Assembly (NCBI RefSeq): GCF_000447755.1
Contig: NZ_AUNE01000047.1
Location: forward strand, 1 to 54,408
DNA from: Bacteriovorax sp. BSW11_IV
GTDB lineage: Bacteria > Bdellovibrionota > Bacteriovoracia > Bacteriovoracales > Bacteriovoracaceae
Direction of reading: 5' to 3'
Length of the DNA: 54,408 nt
A program made the position numbers and the translations under genes. Below the pieces are notes generated by a model that did no database searches, was not told the origin of the DNA, and was given only the letters and a program-made list of their open reading frames with translations. This document shows positions 44,331 to 52,755 of this stretch, piece by piece. How positions within the stretch are numbered: position 1 is the first letter of the stretch; each line of letters begins with the position of its first letter.

Positions 44331-45500
44331 ATGAGGAAAAGCTTTTTTTCTAGGTTTAAAAATAAACTGAGTGAAGATTTTGGTGGTAGATATTTTGAGG
44401 TCATTCTTCATGAAGTAATTATAGAGGAGCCTAAAATTGTTACTCTTTTATTTCCTTTTCTAAAGATAAAGTCTTCAGATGTTATTGAGTCGCAAATTGA
44501 ATACCCATTTGCATCAAGAATCGCAGATGTTTGTATTAAGATAAATGGGAAAGAAGTCGGATTGATTGAAATTAAGTTTAATGATAAATCATTGGATGGT
44601 CAGATTGAAGAATATTTGAAATTTACTCGTGAAAAAGATATTTTCTTCACATATTTGACTTTACAAACACCTGAACAGAAAGATTTGTCTCTCATAAAAA
44701 ATGAGGAAAAATATGCAAATAATCATCATCTTGCACACCACATGTTATATCGTAAGCTTTATGAAAAAATTGTAGATAAAAAGTATGATAGGAACCCTGT
44801 TGTAGCTCTATTTTGTAAATATATAAAGGAAAATTTTATGGTTTTTGATAGTGAATATATTAATAGCAATGATGATATTCTACAGTTCATAATGCTTAAA
44901 GGTCTTTTTGTGAAACATAATCATGGCTTTGGAAGAAAGATTTCTGATAAAAATATAATGACAGTTCCTGATTATTGGAGTGTTCTAATTTCTAATATAA
45001 AAGTTATTGCCGATAAGTTTTACGATGAGCATTGCTCATACTTTAATGTTCGTCCTTCTATAGATTATAATTTTCAACCAAAATTCAATATTGATAAAGT
45101 TGTGAGAAAAAAAGAGGAATTTGATGAGAATGATGTAATTCCTCGAGAGTATCGGGTTGGGGGGTGGTTTTGTATTTGGTTTAGTGCCAAGGTTCAACAG
45201 GATAATCCTGATAATTGGCTATCGATCAGTTCTGGATTGTCTTTCTATCTGGATTTAACGAAAAAAGAAGTTAGGAAGTATGTGTTTGCTGAAATTTATG
45301 GACGTGGATTATCGACAGATAATTATGAATCTAAACTTATTAAAAAAATTCCAACTGAAGAATTATTCTATAACGATATTTTGGGCTCAATTAAAGCGTC
45401 AATTGATAAATGCTTGAAAGATCCTGAGAATTCTGCGAGGTTTAAAAAAACACCAAGCTTCAAAAAACAATTATCTAATATTCAGTCTCATAAGAATTAA
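44331..45500 (+). CDS. Putative PD-(D/E)XK nuclease-like protein
   Basis: ATG at 44331 has AAAGGG 8 bp upstream and is preferred over ATG 44325, which sits on top of it. The 389-aa protein has near its N-terminus SRIADVCIKINGKEVGLIEI followed by KF: an Asp, then E-I-K after a strand, which fits the PD-(D/E)XK core. The C-terminal part has GGWFCIWFSAKVQQDNPDNW and is not recognised. It has low GC and no partner gene, so it could be a solitary defence nuclease. I call the fold with moderate confidence and the function not at all. Confidence 0.6.
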   Translation: MRKSFFSRFKNKLSEDFGGRYFEVILHEVIIEEPKIVTLLFPFLKIKSSDVIESQIEYPFASRIADVCIKINGKEVGLIEIKFNDKSLDGQIEEYLKFTREKDIFFTYLTLQTPEQKDLSLIKNEEKYANNHHLAHHMLYRKLYEKIVDKKYDRNPVVALFCKYIKENFMVFDSEYINSNDDILQFIMLKGLFVKHNHGFGRKISDKNIMTVPDYWSVLISNIKVIADKFYDEHCSYFNVRPSIDYNFQPKFNIDKVVRKKEEFDENDVIPREYRVGGWFCIWFSAKVQQDNPDNWLSISSGLSFYLDLTKKEVRKYVFAEIYGRGLSTDNYESKLIKKIPTEELFYNDILGSIKASIDKCLKDPENSARFKKTPSFKKQLSNIQSHKN

Positions 45501-45640
45501 GGCATGTATTTAGCTAAATAAATATTCCTATGTTTATTGTGTCACTATCATTCCTGTATTGCTTTATTAATTAGCTGCCCTTTCTGGACTGCTCATCAAA
45601 ATCAGTGCCACTTGATATGATACAATTCTCCTAAGCTTAA

Positions 45641-45928
45641 GGACGTTTTGCGCCAAGAGTCAAACACTCAACTGAACAGATCATTGCCAAACTTCGCAGG
45701 GCTGAATTGCTTCAGCATGAAGGTAAAACTATTGATGAAGTGGTGAAGGCCTTAGAAGTCAATCGACTAACCTATTATCGTTGGAAAAAAGAGTTTGGTG
45801 GTCTTCTGCTTGAGCAAGCAAGAAGACTCAAAGAACTTGAGAAAGAGAATGCTCGTCTTAAAAAGCTAGTCGCAAATCAAGCTCTTAATATCGATGTATT
45901 GAAGGAACTCTCTAAGGGAAACTTCTAG
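45641..45928 (+). pseudogene. IS3-family transposase OrfA remnant
   Basis: The frame reads KHSTEQIIAKLRRAELLQHE, then the HTH KTIDEVVKALEVNRLTYYRW, then the leucine-zipper part LKELEKENARLKKLVANQAL, ending ELSKGNF, the natural OrfA end. There is no start codon; an in-frame stop lies at 45,638. OrfB with the DDE domain is absent. TGGACTGCTCATC at 45,588 could be the left end of the element. The element cannot move by itself. Confidence 0.85.
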
Positions 45929-45969
45929 TTATAAGTTTGGCGATTTAATACATAGGACAAGGGTGTCCA

Positions 45970-46024
45970 TTTTTCAAATCGCTGGAGTTGTATTGGGAGT
46001 CATCGGCCAGCCTGGAACCTTTTT
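45970..46024. repeat. 55-bp dispersed repeat, copy 2
   Basis: It matches 24,151-24,205 at 48 of 55 positions by eye. It begins 41 bp after the OrfA remnant, where orfB should be, and so may be part of the old element's right side. Confidence 0.6.
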
Positions 46025-46120
46025 AAAAACCACATACATCATACATTTAAATTTACTTTTATTTTCATGGTATTCCAATGACTTGGAGCCCCTCTATATG
46101 CCATGTTTTGTCACTTCTCT

Positions 46121-46145
46121 CTGCTAGAATCAAAAAATCTAGCAG
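46121..46145 (+). promoter_or_regulatory. Inverted repeat abutting the AAA+ ribosome-binding site
   Basis: CTGCTAGA and TCTAGCAG are perfect 8-bp arms around ATCAAAAAA, ending 1 bp before GAGGA (46,147-46,151) and 9 bp before the ATG. It could be an operator or an mRNA hairpin that controls translation. Confidence 0.6.
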
Positions 46146-46154
46146 CGAGGAATA

Positions 46155-48401
46155 ATGAATAAAGACAAGTACATTACTCTTAAATTGAACGAATATGCTT
46201 TAAATCTCATCAAGTTAAATAGGAGAAGTATTAGTTCTGATTTGTGGGAATATATCCATGGGCTATTAACAAAAAAACAAGTTTTGAGATTAAACAATTC
46301 CATCTTGAGTGAAATGCAGAAGTTTTCGAAGCAGACATCAACTTACCGAGAAGGACGTGTAGGATTTCCTAAGCGAGGAATAAGAGAAGTCATTTTAGAT
46401 GATAAATTTTTAGATGAGTATAGACGAGACCTTGGCGGTGGAGTTTTTGACTCGACAGAATGGGCCTTGTGCATTGAGAAGTTATATTTAAATGACAAAG
46501 AAGGTTATCAAAAGCTGGTAGATCAAACGAGTCTTTTATTAATTAATAATACTAAAAAAGCACAGAAAGAATCACCATTTTATAGAAATCTGAAACAAAT
46601 AAGTAAAGCTTTTGAGCTTGATGAATTTGAAGTAGAGATTGTGGCCTTTTTTTATCTTTTAGATATTGATGATTCCTTATCTACGTTAACAAGGTCGAAA
46701 TATTTTCAATTGGATAAGATTGTTAAATCTACAACGATTTTAGGGAAAATCTTTGGAGTGAATCAATATGAGATGAAAAGATACCTTTCGAGAAAATCAA
46801 GATTGATAAGCGCTGGACTTTTTGAAGTAGGATATGATGATATAAATCTTTCAAATTTTGTTAAATTTTATCTTTCAGGAATTGTTGTGAATTCAATTGC
46901 GGACAATTTTTTCACAAAAATTGAGAGCGATACAATTCTTGAATTAAACGCTCATTTTATAGCTCCAAAAAATATTGAAACTATTTGTAATTTGATAAGA
47001 ATGGAAAAAGGTGCACATATTTTACTTTATGGAAGTCCTGGAACAGGGAAGACAGAGTTTTCAAAATCAATAGCTAAATTTCTTAATAAAGATATCTATT
47101 TTATTAATCAAGCTGATGAAGATGATAAAGAAGATTTCTCTCATCGCAAAAGTGCAATTGTTGCGGCCCGAAATATCTTAAGTAAAGATTCAATTATAGT
47201 GGTTGATGAATGTGATTCAATTTTAAATATTAAAAAACAATTTTCTCTATTTTTTGATATTGATGATTCTAAGGATACTAAATCATGGTTAAATAATCTT
47301 CTTGATAATTCTTCTCATACTATTATTTGGATTACAAATACCGTCGAAAATATTGACTCTTCAACGCGAAGGAGATTTTCTTACAGTCAAGAATTTAAGG
47401 ATTTATCAAAAAAGCAGAGAGAAAAGGTTTGGCGAACGGTAATAGATCAAAATGATATTGATTTTATTAATGATGAGGATGTCGCTTATTTTTCTACCAA
47501 GTATCACATTAATTCGGGAGGAATATCATTAGCAGTAAGAGATTTGCTTAAAATGAAGGGCGTTACCTTGAGAGATGATCGATTATCAATTCTTGAAAAT
47601 ATTTTAAATCAACATGAAGGCTTTGTTTTTCAAAATAAGGCAAGAATGATTGACATAGATCCAGCATATAATATTAATGTTCTTAATACGAGTTCTTCAA
47701 TAGGATTGCTTCTTGAAAAAATGAAAAAATTTACTAACTATTCAAGAGGTGGTGACAATAGATTAATTCAAAATTTTAATATCTTGCTTTACGGTCCATC
47801 AGGAACAGGGAAGACAGAGAGTGTTAAGTATCTCGCAGAAGAGCTTGGACTTGATCTTGTTGTAAAAAGGTTAAGCGATATAAAATCAAAATGGTATGGT
47901 GAAACGTTGAAGAATATTTCTTCAATTTTTCATGACGCTTCAAATTCGTCAAAAATCTTGTTTTTGGATGAAGCAGATAGCTTTTTTGTCGATCGCATGC
48001 GCTCTACAAATAATTCTCATATTGAAGAGACGAATGAGATTTTAAATCAAATGGAAAATTACCGAGGAATTCTGATTTGTTCTACCAATTTATTCGAGAA
48101 TATGGATCAAGCAGTACTTAGACGATTTACTTATAAAATTTCATTTGATTATTTAAGTAATGAAGGCAAGAAAGTGCTTTTTAGTAAATATTTTAAAGAA
48201 TATATGAAAAATAATGATTTAAATTTTCTAACCGATAAATTTGATGAAATAAAGTACTTGACCCCAGGTGATTTTAAAGTTGTTAAGCAGAAATTTTTCT
48301 TTAATGATAACGTGAATGTCGGAGAGATACTGAGTGAGCTAGCGTATGAGTCATCTCTTAAAAAAATTAATACTAGAAAAGTTGGTTTAAAAAAGGTGTG
48401 A
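46155..48401 (+). CDS. Double AAA+ ATPase
   Basis: The protein (748 aa) has an N-terminal helical region (1-270) not recognised, then two AAA+ modules. Module 1 has Walker A GSPGTGKTEFSKSIAKF (about residue 292), Walker B SIIVVDECDSIL and a polar sensor TNTVENIDSSTRRRF. Module 2 has Walker A GPSGTGKTESVKYLAEE (about residue 546), Walker B ILFLDEADSFF and the arginine-finger region DQAVLRRFTYK. The layout recalls hexameric unfoldases, but no protease-docking motif is visible. The next gene starts 3 bp later. The context of defence genes suggests a role in sensing or remodelling; this is inference. Confidence 0.85.
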   Translation: MNKDKYITLKLNEYALNLIKLNRRSISSDLWEYIHGLLTKKQVLRLNNSILSEMQKFSKQTSTYREGRVGFPKRGIREVILDDKFLDEYRRDLGGGVFDSTEWALCIEKLYLNDKEGYQKLVDQTSLLLINNTKKAQKESPFYRNLKQISKAFELDEFEVEIVAFFYLLDIDDSLSTLTRSKYFQLDKIVKSTTILGKIFGVNQYEMKRYLSRKSRLISAGLFEVGYDDINLSNFVKFYLSGIVVNSIADNFFTKIESDTILELNAHFIAPKNIETICNLIRMEKGAHILLYGSPGTGKTEFSKSIAKFLNKDIYFINQADEDDKEDFSHRKSAIVAARNILSKDSIIVVDECDSILNIKKQFSLFFDIDDSKDTKSWLNNLLDNSSHTIIWITNTVENIDSSTRRRFSYSQEFKDLSKKQREKVWRTVIDQNDIDFINDEDVAYFSTKYHINSGGISLAVRDLLKMKGVTLRDDRLSILENILNQHEGFVFQNKARMIDIDPAYNINVLNTSSSIGLLLEKMKKFTNYSRGGDNRLIQNFNILLYGPSGTGKTESVKYLAEELGLDLVVKRLSDIKSKWYGETLKNISSIFHDASNSSKILFLDEADSFFVDRMRSTNNSHIEETNEILNQMENYRGILICSTNLFENMDQAVLRRFTYKISFDYLSNEGKKVLFSKYFKEYMKNNDLNFLTDKFDEIKYLTPGDFKVVKQKFFFNDNVNVGEILSELAYESSLKKINTRKVGLKKV

Positions 48402-48404
48402 ATT

Positions 48405-48728
48405 ATGAAAAGCTTAAAGAGTATTCAAGACGTAGAAGTTTTACTGTATACGGATGGAGAAAAAGAGGAGTTTTATCCTATTGATGAAATTTTCTTTGCA
48501 AATGATAAAACTGCTCGCTTGGAGATGAAGTCAGATAAGCGAGAAGAGAAGCAACAAATAATTATTCGCCTAAATGAGGATAACTCGTTCTCCTATAAGT
48601 CAGATTTGATGATAGATGCAAGTAATTTCTTTGATCTTAAGATTATTTCAAAAAACAAAGATGAAATTCATCTTACTGAAGTTTGTGAGGCAGGGGATGA
48701 CTATGTTGAAATCATACTGTCACTTTGA
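48405..48728 (+). CDS. Small protein of unknown function in AAA+ operon
   Basis: The protein (107 aa) is beta-rich and acidic, without signal or membrane segment (DVEVLLYTDGEKEEFYPIDE; FSYKSDLMIDASNFFDLKII). It starts 3 bp after the AAA+ stop, so translation is probably coupled. It could be an adaptor for the AAA+ ring; there is no direct evidence. I do not recognise a family. Confidence 0.65.
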   Translation: MKSLKSIQDVEVLLYTDGEKEEFYPIDEIFFANDKTARLEMKSDKREEKQQIIIRLNEDNSFSYKSDLMIDASNFFDLKIISKNKDEIHLTEVCEAGDDYVEIILSL

Positions 48729-48776
48729 CTAAGTTTATACTAAATGGAAGTCACATAAAGATTATTCGAGGGGTTT

Positions 48777-49436
48777 ATGGAACTTAATACTATTATAGAA
48801 ACGCTTAAGCTGAATAAGAAAGAGAAAAATATAATAGTATTAGCTTCAAGACCTGCCATGGGGAAGTCTTCCTTGGCCATGAAAATTGCGGTTTCGTTTA
48901 TTCAAAGTGAAAAAAAGGCAGTGGGCTATTTTTCTTTAGAGATGTCAGAAGAAAATTTTAATAAAAGACTAACTACAATTAGCGACAAAGGTGTAATGGA
49001 ATCACTGCATGATAAGCTTTATGTGATAGATGATTCTGACTCAGATCAACTGGAATTGATAACTTCTATCAAAGAGATTAATGGCAAAGATCAACTAGGC
49101 TTGGTGGTCATAGACTATATTCAGCTAATGAGATGTTATTTTTGCGATAAAAAACTAGAAGTAATAATGAGTGAATTGGTACTGATATCCCATGAATTGA
49201 ATTTACCAATATTAATTTTATCTCAATTGAATAGAGGGGTAGAGGGCAGAGATGAAAAGAGGCCCCAAATATCGGATTTAGATGAGTCTAGAGAATTAGT
49301 TGATTTCTCAGATACAGTAATGTTTCTTTATCGTGACAATTATTACGGCCATGAAAATAGCCAATATAGTCAAGCTGAACTAATCATCGCAAAGAGCGAA
49401 GGCTACTCTCATACCATTAAATTTGAGCTGTTCTAA
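48777..49436 (+). CDS. Stand-alone DnaB-type RecA-core ATPase
   Basis: The protein (219 aa) matches only the C-terminal helicase domain of DnaB: Walker A VLASRPAMGKSSLAMKIA, GYFSLEMSEE, Walker B LGLVVIDYIQLM, ILSQLNRGVEGRDEKRPQIS and DTVMFLYRDNYY. The N-terminal primase-binding domain and linker of replicative helicases are absent, so it is about half normal size. The motifs are intact, so ATP binding is likely. It lies 48 bp after the small gene on the same strand. It might be an independent RecA-like ATPase of the defence cluster or a decoy of the replicative helicase; both are guesses. Confidence 0.82.
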   Translation: MELNTIIETLKLNKKEKNIIVLASRPAMGKSSLAMKIAVSFIQSEKKAVGYFSLEMSEENFNKRLTTISDKGVMESLHDKLYVIDDSDSDQLELITSIKEINGKDQLGLVVIDYIQLMRCYFCDKKLEVIMSELVLISHELNLPILILSQLNRGVEGRDEKRPQISDLDESRELVDFSDTVMFLYRDNYYGHENSQYSQAELIIAKSEGYSHTIKFELF

Positions 49437-49532
49437 TTTTGATTTGAATCACCTTGCGAATAACTACGTTAAGAAATCTTGACTAACTTGTATTAAGTTG
49501 TGACCGATAATCCAATGTTCACTTATTAATTT

Positions 49533-51500
49533 ATGAGGCTTATGGCAAATCCAAGATACTTAACAAAGTCCAGGTTTAAGCTCGGTCGCGAATGCCCGAC
49601 AAAGCTCTTTTATACAAAAAAGAAAGAATATCTTGACTCTAAAATGGATGATGCTTTTCTCGCTGCACTTGCCGAAGGTGGTTTTCAAGTAGGTGAGCTT
49701 GCAAAATGTTATCATCCAAATGGTCATGATATTGCAACATTGGACTATGAAGAGGCCGAGAAGCAAACAAAGAAGCTTTTAAAGGAAGATAAAGTAATTA
49801 TTTTCGAACCTGCCATAAGATACAAAAATCTTTTTATTCGAATTGATATACTTATTAAAGACGGTGATAATTTCGAGTTAATTGAAGTCAAGGCGAAATC
49901 TTTTAATAAAAAAGAAGATGAATTTGTTGGCAAGAGAGGTTCAATCTTATCTGGCTGGAGACCTTATCTCGAGGATGTTGCATTTCAAAAGTATGTCCTC
50001 TCATCGAAATTTCCTGATGCAAATATCGAAAGTTTTCTTATGATGGCCGATAAGAATGCTCTTTGCTCAACAGATGGCCTCAATCAAAAGTTTAGAATAG
50101 TTCGCGATGAAGACAGTCGAAAGGGATGTGATGTCTCTAATTCTTTAACAAAGCAAGATCTAAAAAAGAAAATTCTAATTAAGGTTCCAGTCGATGATGA
50201 GATTGATCTAATCATGGAAGATGGAACGTTTGTGAAAGAGATTAAAAGGCTGTCGTTAGCATATGAGAAAGATGAAAAGATAATTAGTGATATTGGAGCG
50301 CATTGTTCTGGCTGTGAATTTGACTGTTCAATCGAAGAAGAAAAACAGGGATATAAAAGTGGGTTTCGTGAGTGTTGGAAGGATTCTCTTGGTTGGAAGG
50401 ACAGAGACTTTGAAGATCCGAATGTATTAGAGATATGGTCATTTACGGGTAAAGATAAGCTGATAAATGATGGAAGAATTAAACTATCTGATTTAAAAAT
50501 TGAAGACTTTGAACCAATTACAGATGGTAAACCTGGGGTTTCAGCATCGATGCGTAAGTGGCTTCAAGTTGAGAAAGTTAAGAATAATGATGAGACTCCT
50601 TTTTTTGATGCTCATGGTTTTAAGCTGGAGATGGATTCTTGGACATATCCTCTACACTTTATTGATTTTGAAACAAGCATGGTGGCCATTCCTTTCAATA
50701 AAGGACGTCGCCCTTATGAAGCAATAGCTTTTCAGTTTTCCCATCATATTGTCTATAAAGATGGGACTGTTGAGCATGCTGGAGAGTATTTAAATACTGA
50801 GCCTGGGGCTTTCCCAAATTATGAATTTCTAAGAGAGTTCAAACGTCAGCTTGAAGGTGATAATGGAACGATCTTTAGATATTCCCCCCATGAGAATACA
50901 TTTTTAAATCACATCTATCGTCAATTAAGAGAAGATGACTCTGTTGCTGATCGTGAAGAGCTTTGTGAATTCATAAAGATCATTACAACGTCTTCAAGTT
51001 CTATGGCAGAGAAATGGGAGGGCGAGAGAAATATGGTGGATCTATGGCATCTTGTGAAGAGGTACTACTATGATCCAGCGACTCGTGGTTCAAATTCCAT
51101 CAAAGCAGTGCTTCCTGTGATTTTAAACTCTAGTGACTTTCTCAAGGAGAAGTATGGGAAACCAATCTACGGGACTTCGAGCGGCATTAAAAGTTTAAAC
51201 TTCAAAAACTGGCAGTGGCTTGAGATAAAGGATGGCAAAGTTGTTGATCCATACAAGAGGCTTCCAAAAATGTTTACTGATGTTAGTGATAAGAATTTAG
51301 ATCTTCTGACTAAAGATGATGAGCTTGCAAACGGTGGAGCAGCTTTGACTGCTTATGGACGTATGCAATTTTCTGAAATGAGTGAATGCGAGCGAAAAGA
51401 ACTTTCAAGTGCTCTTCTTCGTTATTGTGAGCTTGATACAATGGCCATGGTGATGATTTTTGAGGCTTGGAGGGAGTGGCAAGGAGAAGTAGATGTATGA
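49533..51500 (+). CDS. DUF2779 protein: Cas4-like nuclease plus DEDD exonuclease
   Basis: The protein (655 aa; ATG 49542 is an equally possible start). The head LTKSRFKLGRECPTKLFY is typical of DUF2779. Residues to about 290 look like a Cas4/RecB-type PD-(D/E)XK nuclease: FIRIDILIKDGDNFELIEVK, with a Cys cluster CSGCEFDC and a later FRECW that could hold an Fe-S cluster with the first Cys. From about residue 370 an RNase H-like exonuclease follows: HFIDFETSM, RYSPHENTFLNH, MVDLWHLVKRYYYD and RYCELDTMAMV give the DEDD acids. It overlaps the first reverse transcriptase gene by 8 bp, so the two are coupled. It may trim or destroy nucleic acid made or sensed by the RTs (inference). Confidence 0.85.
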   Translation: MRLMANPRYLTKSRFKLGRECPTKLFYTKKKEYLDSKMDDAFLAALAEGGFQVGELAKCYHPNGHDIATLDYEEAEKQTKKLLKEDKVIIFEPAIRYKNLFIRIDILIKDGDNFELIEVKAKSFNKKEDEFVGKRGSILSGWRPYLEDVAFQKYVLSSKFPDANIESFLMMADKNALCSTDGLNQKFRIVRDEDSRKGCDVSNSLTKQDLKKKILIKVPVDDEIDLIMEDGTFVKEIKRLSLAYEKDEKIISDIGAHCSGCEFDCSIEEEKQGYKSGFRECWKDSLGWKDRDFEDPNVLEIWSFTGKDKLINDGRIKLSDLKIEDFEPITDGKPGVSASMRKWLQVEKVKNNDETPFFDAHGFKLEMDSWTYPLHFIDFETSMVAIPFNKGRRPYEAIAFQFSHHIVYKDGTVEHAGEYLNTEPGAFPNYEFLREFKRQLEGDNGTIFRYSPHENTFLNHIYRQLREDDSVADREELCEFIKIITTSSSSMAEKWEGERNMVDLWHLVKRYYYDPATRGSNSIKAVLPVILNSSDFLKEKYGKPIYGTSSGIKSLNFKNWQWLEIKDGKVVDPYKRLPKMFTDVSDKNLDLLTKDDELANGGAALTAYGRMQFSEMSECERKELSSALLRYCELDTMAMVMIFEAWREWQGEVDV

Positions 51501-52755
51501 TCAAAGTATAGGGAAGTCTATATTAAATAGATTTTTATACAATAGCGACTTTGATAAGGGTTCTGACTATCATGATCAAAAGGTGAAGTTAATTAACTTG
51601 GCTTTGAAATATTTACATAAAGGAACTCCGCCTACAGTTTGCGTTACAAAATTTAAAGGTAAAAACCTCTATAAAATTAAGGAAGTTCCAATTGAATTAT
51701 TGCAAAGAAGGGTATCTCATACTCTTAAAACAATTTTGGGAGTTAAGGTTGATGATCGTAATAAGATAATTAGAAAACTTAAACTTCTTCTTGAAGATGA
51801 TGCTCCCTTTGTGGTTTATCGATTAGATATTAAAAATTTTTATGAGTCGGTAAATGTTGAACCATTTTTTGAAGAGATCGAAAGAAATCCTGTTTTTACT
51901 AAGGAAACAGTTTCAGTCGTAAGAAATATGTTTAAATTCTATGAGTATAATGCGGGGTTACCTAGAGGTTTTGCATTAAGCTCTGTCATATCGGAAATAT
52001 TACTTAGTGATTTTGATAAGAATGTGAAAAATTTAAGTGAAACATTTTTTTATTCTAGATTCGTGGATGATATTTTTATAATTACCGGAAAGCAAGATCA
52101 GATATCAATGGATCATTTTATTGAAAAGATTGAAGATAAGTTACCTACCCCCTTAAAGTTAAATGCAAAGAAGGAAGAAATACATATTTTTAAGAACGTT
52201 AAGGAAGACTTTCCAAGTTGTAAAAAAATAAACTATTTAGGATATTTATTAAAAGTAAGTACTTTAGAGAATAAAGGACCACGAAGTGTTCAAGTCGATA
52301 TATCCTACAAGAAAGTAAATAAAATTAAATCGCGAATTAATTATTCCATTCTAGACTTTTTAGATTATGTTGAAAGAAATGGACAAGATTCATATGGGAA
52401 TGCTCTTACTATCCTCAAAGATAGGATTAAGTTTTTAACAGGAAATTTCAGCTTTGTTGACTATAAGAAAGGTCAGAAAAGAAATTCAGGAATTTATTTT
52501 AACTATCACTTAATTGATTATAAAGAAAGTGAAAGTCTGAAGGAATTAGATAAGTATTTGATAAGAACTTTGTCTGGGAAAACTGGAGAGGTTTCTGAAA
52601 AACTAAATGCACTTTCTATTAAATATCAGTATATATGTGATGAATTAAATACAATGAAAACTTATTCGTTTGTTCATGGATTTAAGAAAAGAACCTTTCA
52701 TCATTTTAACTCATATCGGTTAAATGTTATTCAAAAGTGTTGGAAATATGTATAA
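51493..52755 (+). CDS. drt3a: Reverse transcriptase, Drt3a-like
   Basis: The protein (420 aa) has AAGGAG just ahead of its ATG, inside the DUF2779 gene. RT motif A is VYRLDIKNFYESV (Asp 112), motif B GLPRGFALSSVISEILLSDF, motif C YSRFVDDIFII (Asp 192 and 193), and motif E INYLGYLL. All three catalytic Asp are present. There is no maturase, endonuclease or CRISPR-Cas1 part, so it is not a group II intron or CRISPR RT. It overlaps a second RT gene by 8 bp. Two adjacent RTs are the hallmark of DRT3; in that scheme this is the shorter first subunit (UG3 group). A profile search is needed to confirm the subfamily. Confidence 0.82.
   Translation: MYDQSIGKSILNRFLYNSDFDKGSDYHDQKVKLINLALKYLHKGTPPTVCVTKFKGKNLYKIKEVPIELLQRRVSHTLKTILGVKVDDRNKIIRKLKLLLEDDAPFVVYRLDIKNFYESVNVEPFFEEIERNPVFTKETVSVVRNMFKFYEYNAGLPRGFALSSVISEILLSDFDKNVKNLSETFFYSRFVDDIFIITGKQDQISMDHFIEKIEDKLPTPLKLNAKKEEIHIFKNVKEDFPSCKKINYLGYLLKVSTLENKGPRSVQVDISYKKVNKIKSRINYSILDFLDYVERNGQDSYGNALTILKDRIKFLTGNFSFVDYKKGQKRNSGIYFNYHLIDYKESESLKELDKYLIRTLSGKTGEVSEKLNALSIKYQYICDELNTMKTYSFVHGFKKRTFHHFNSYRLNVIQKCWKYV

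Noticed and set aside
49533-51500. Cas4 of a CRISPR adaptation module
   Set aside because: There is no cas1, cas2 or repeat array in the window, and the DEDD half and DUF2779 head mark a different family.
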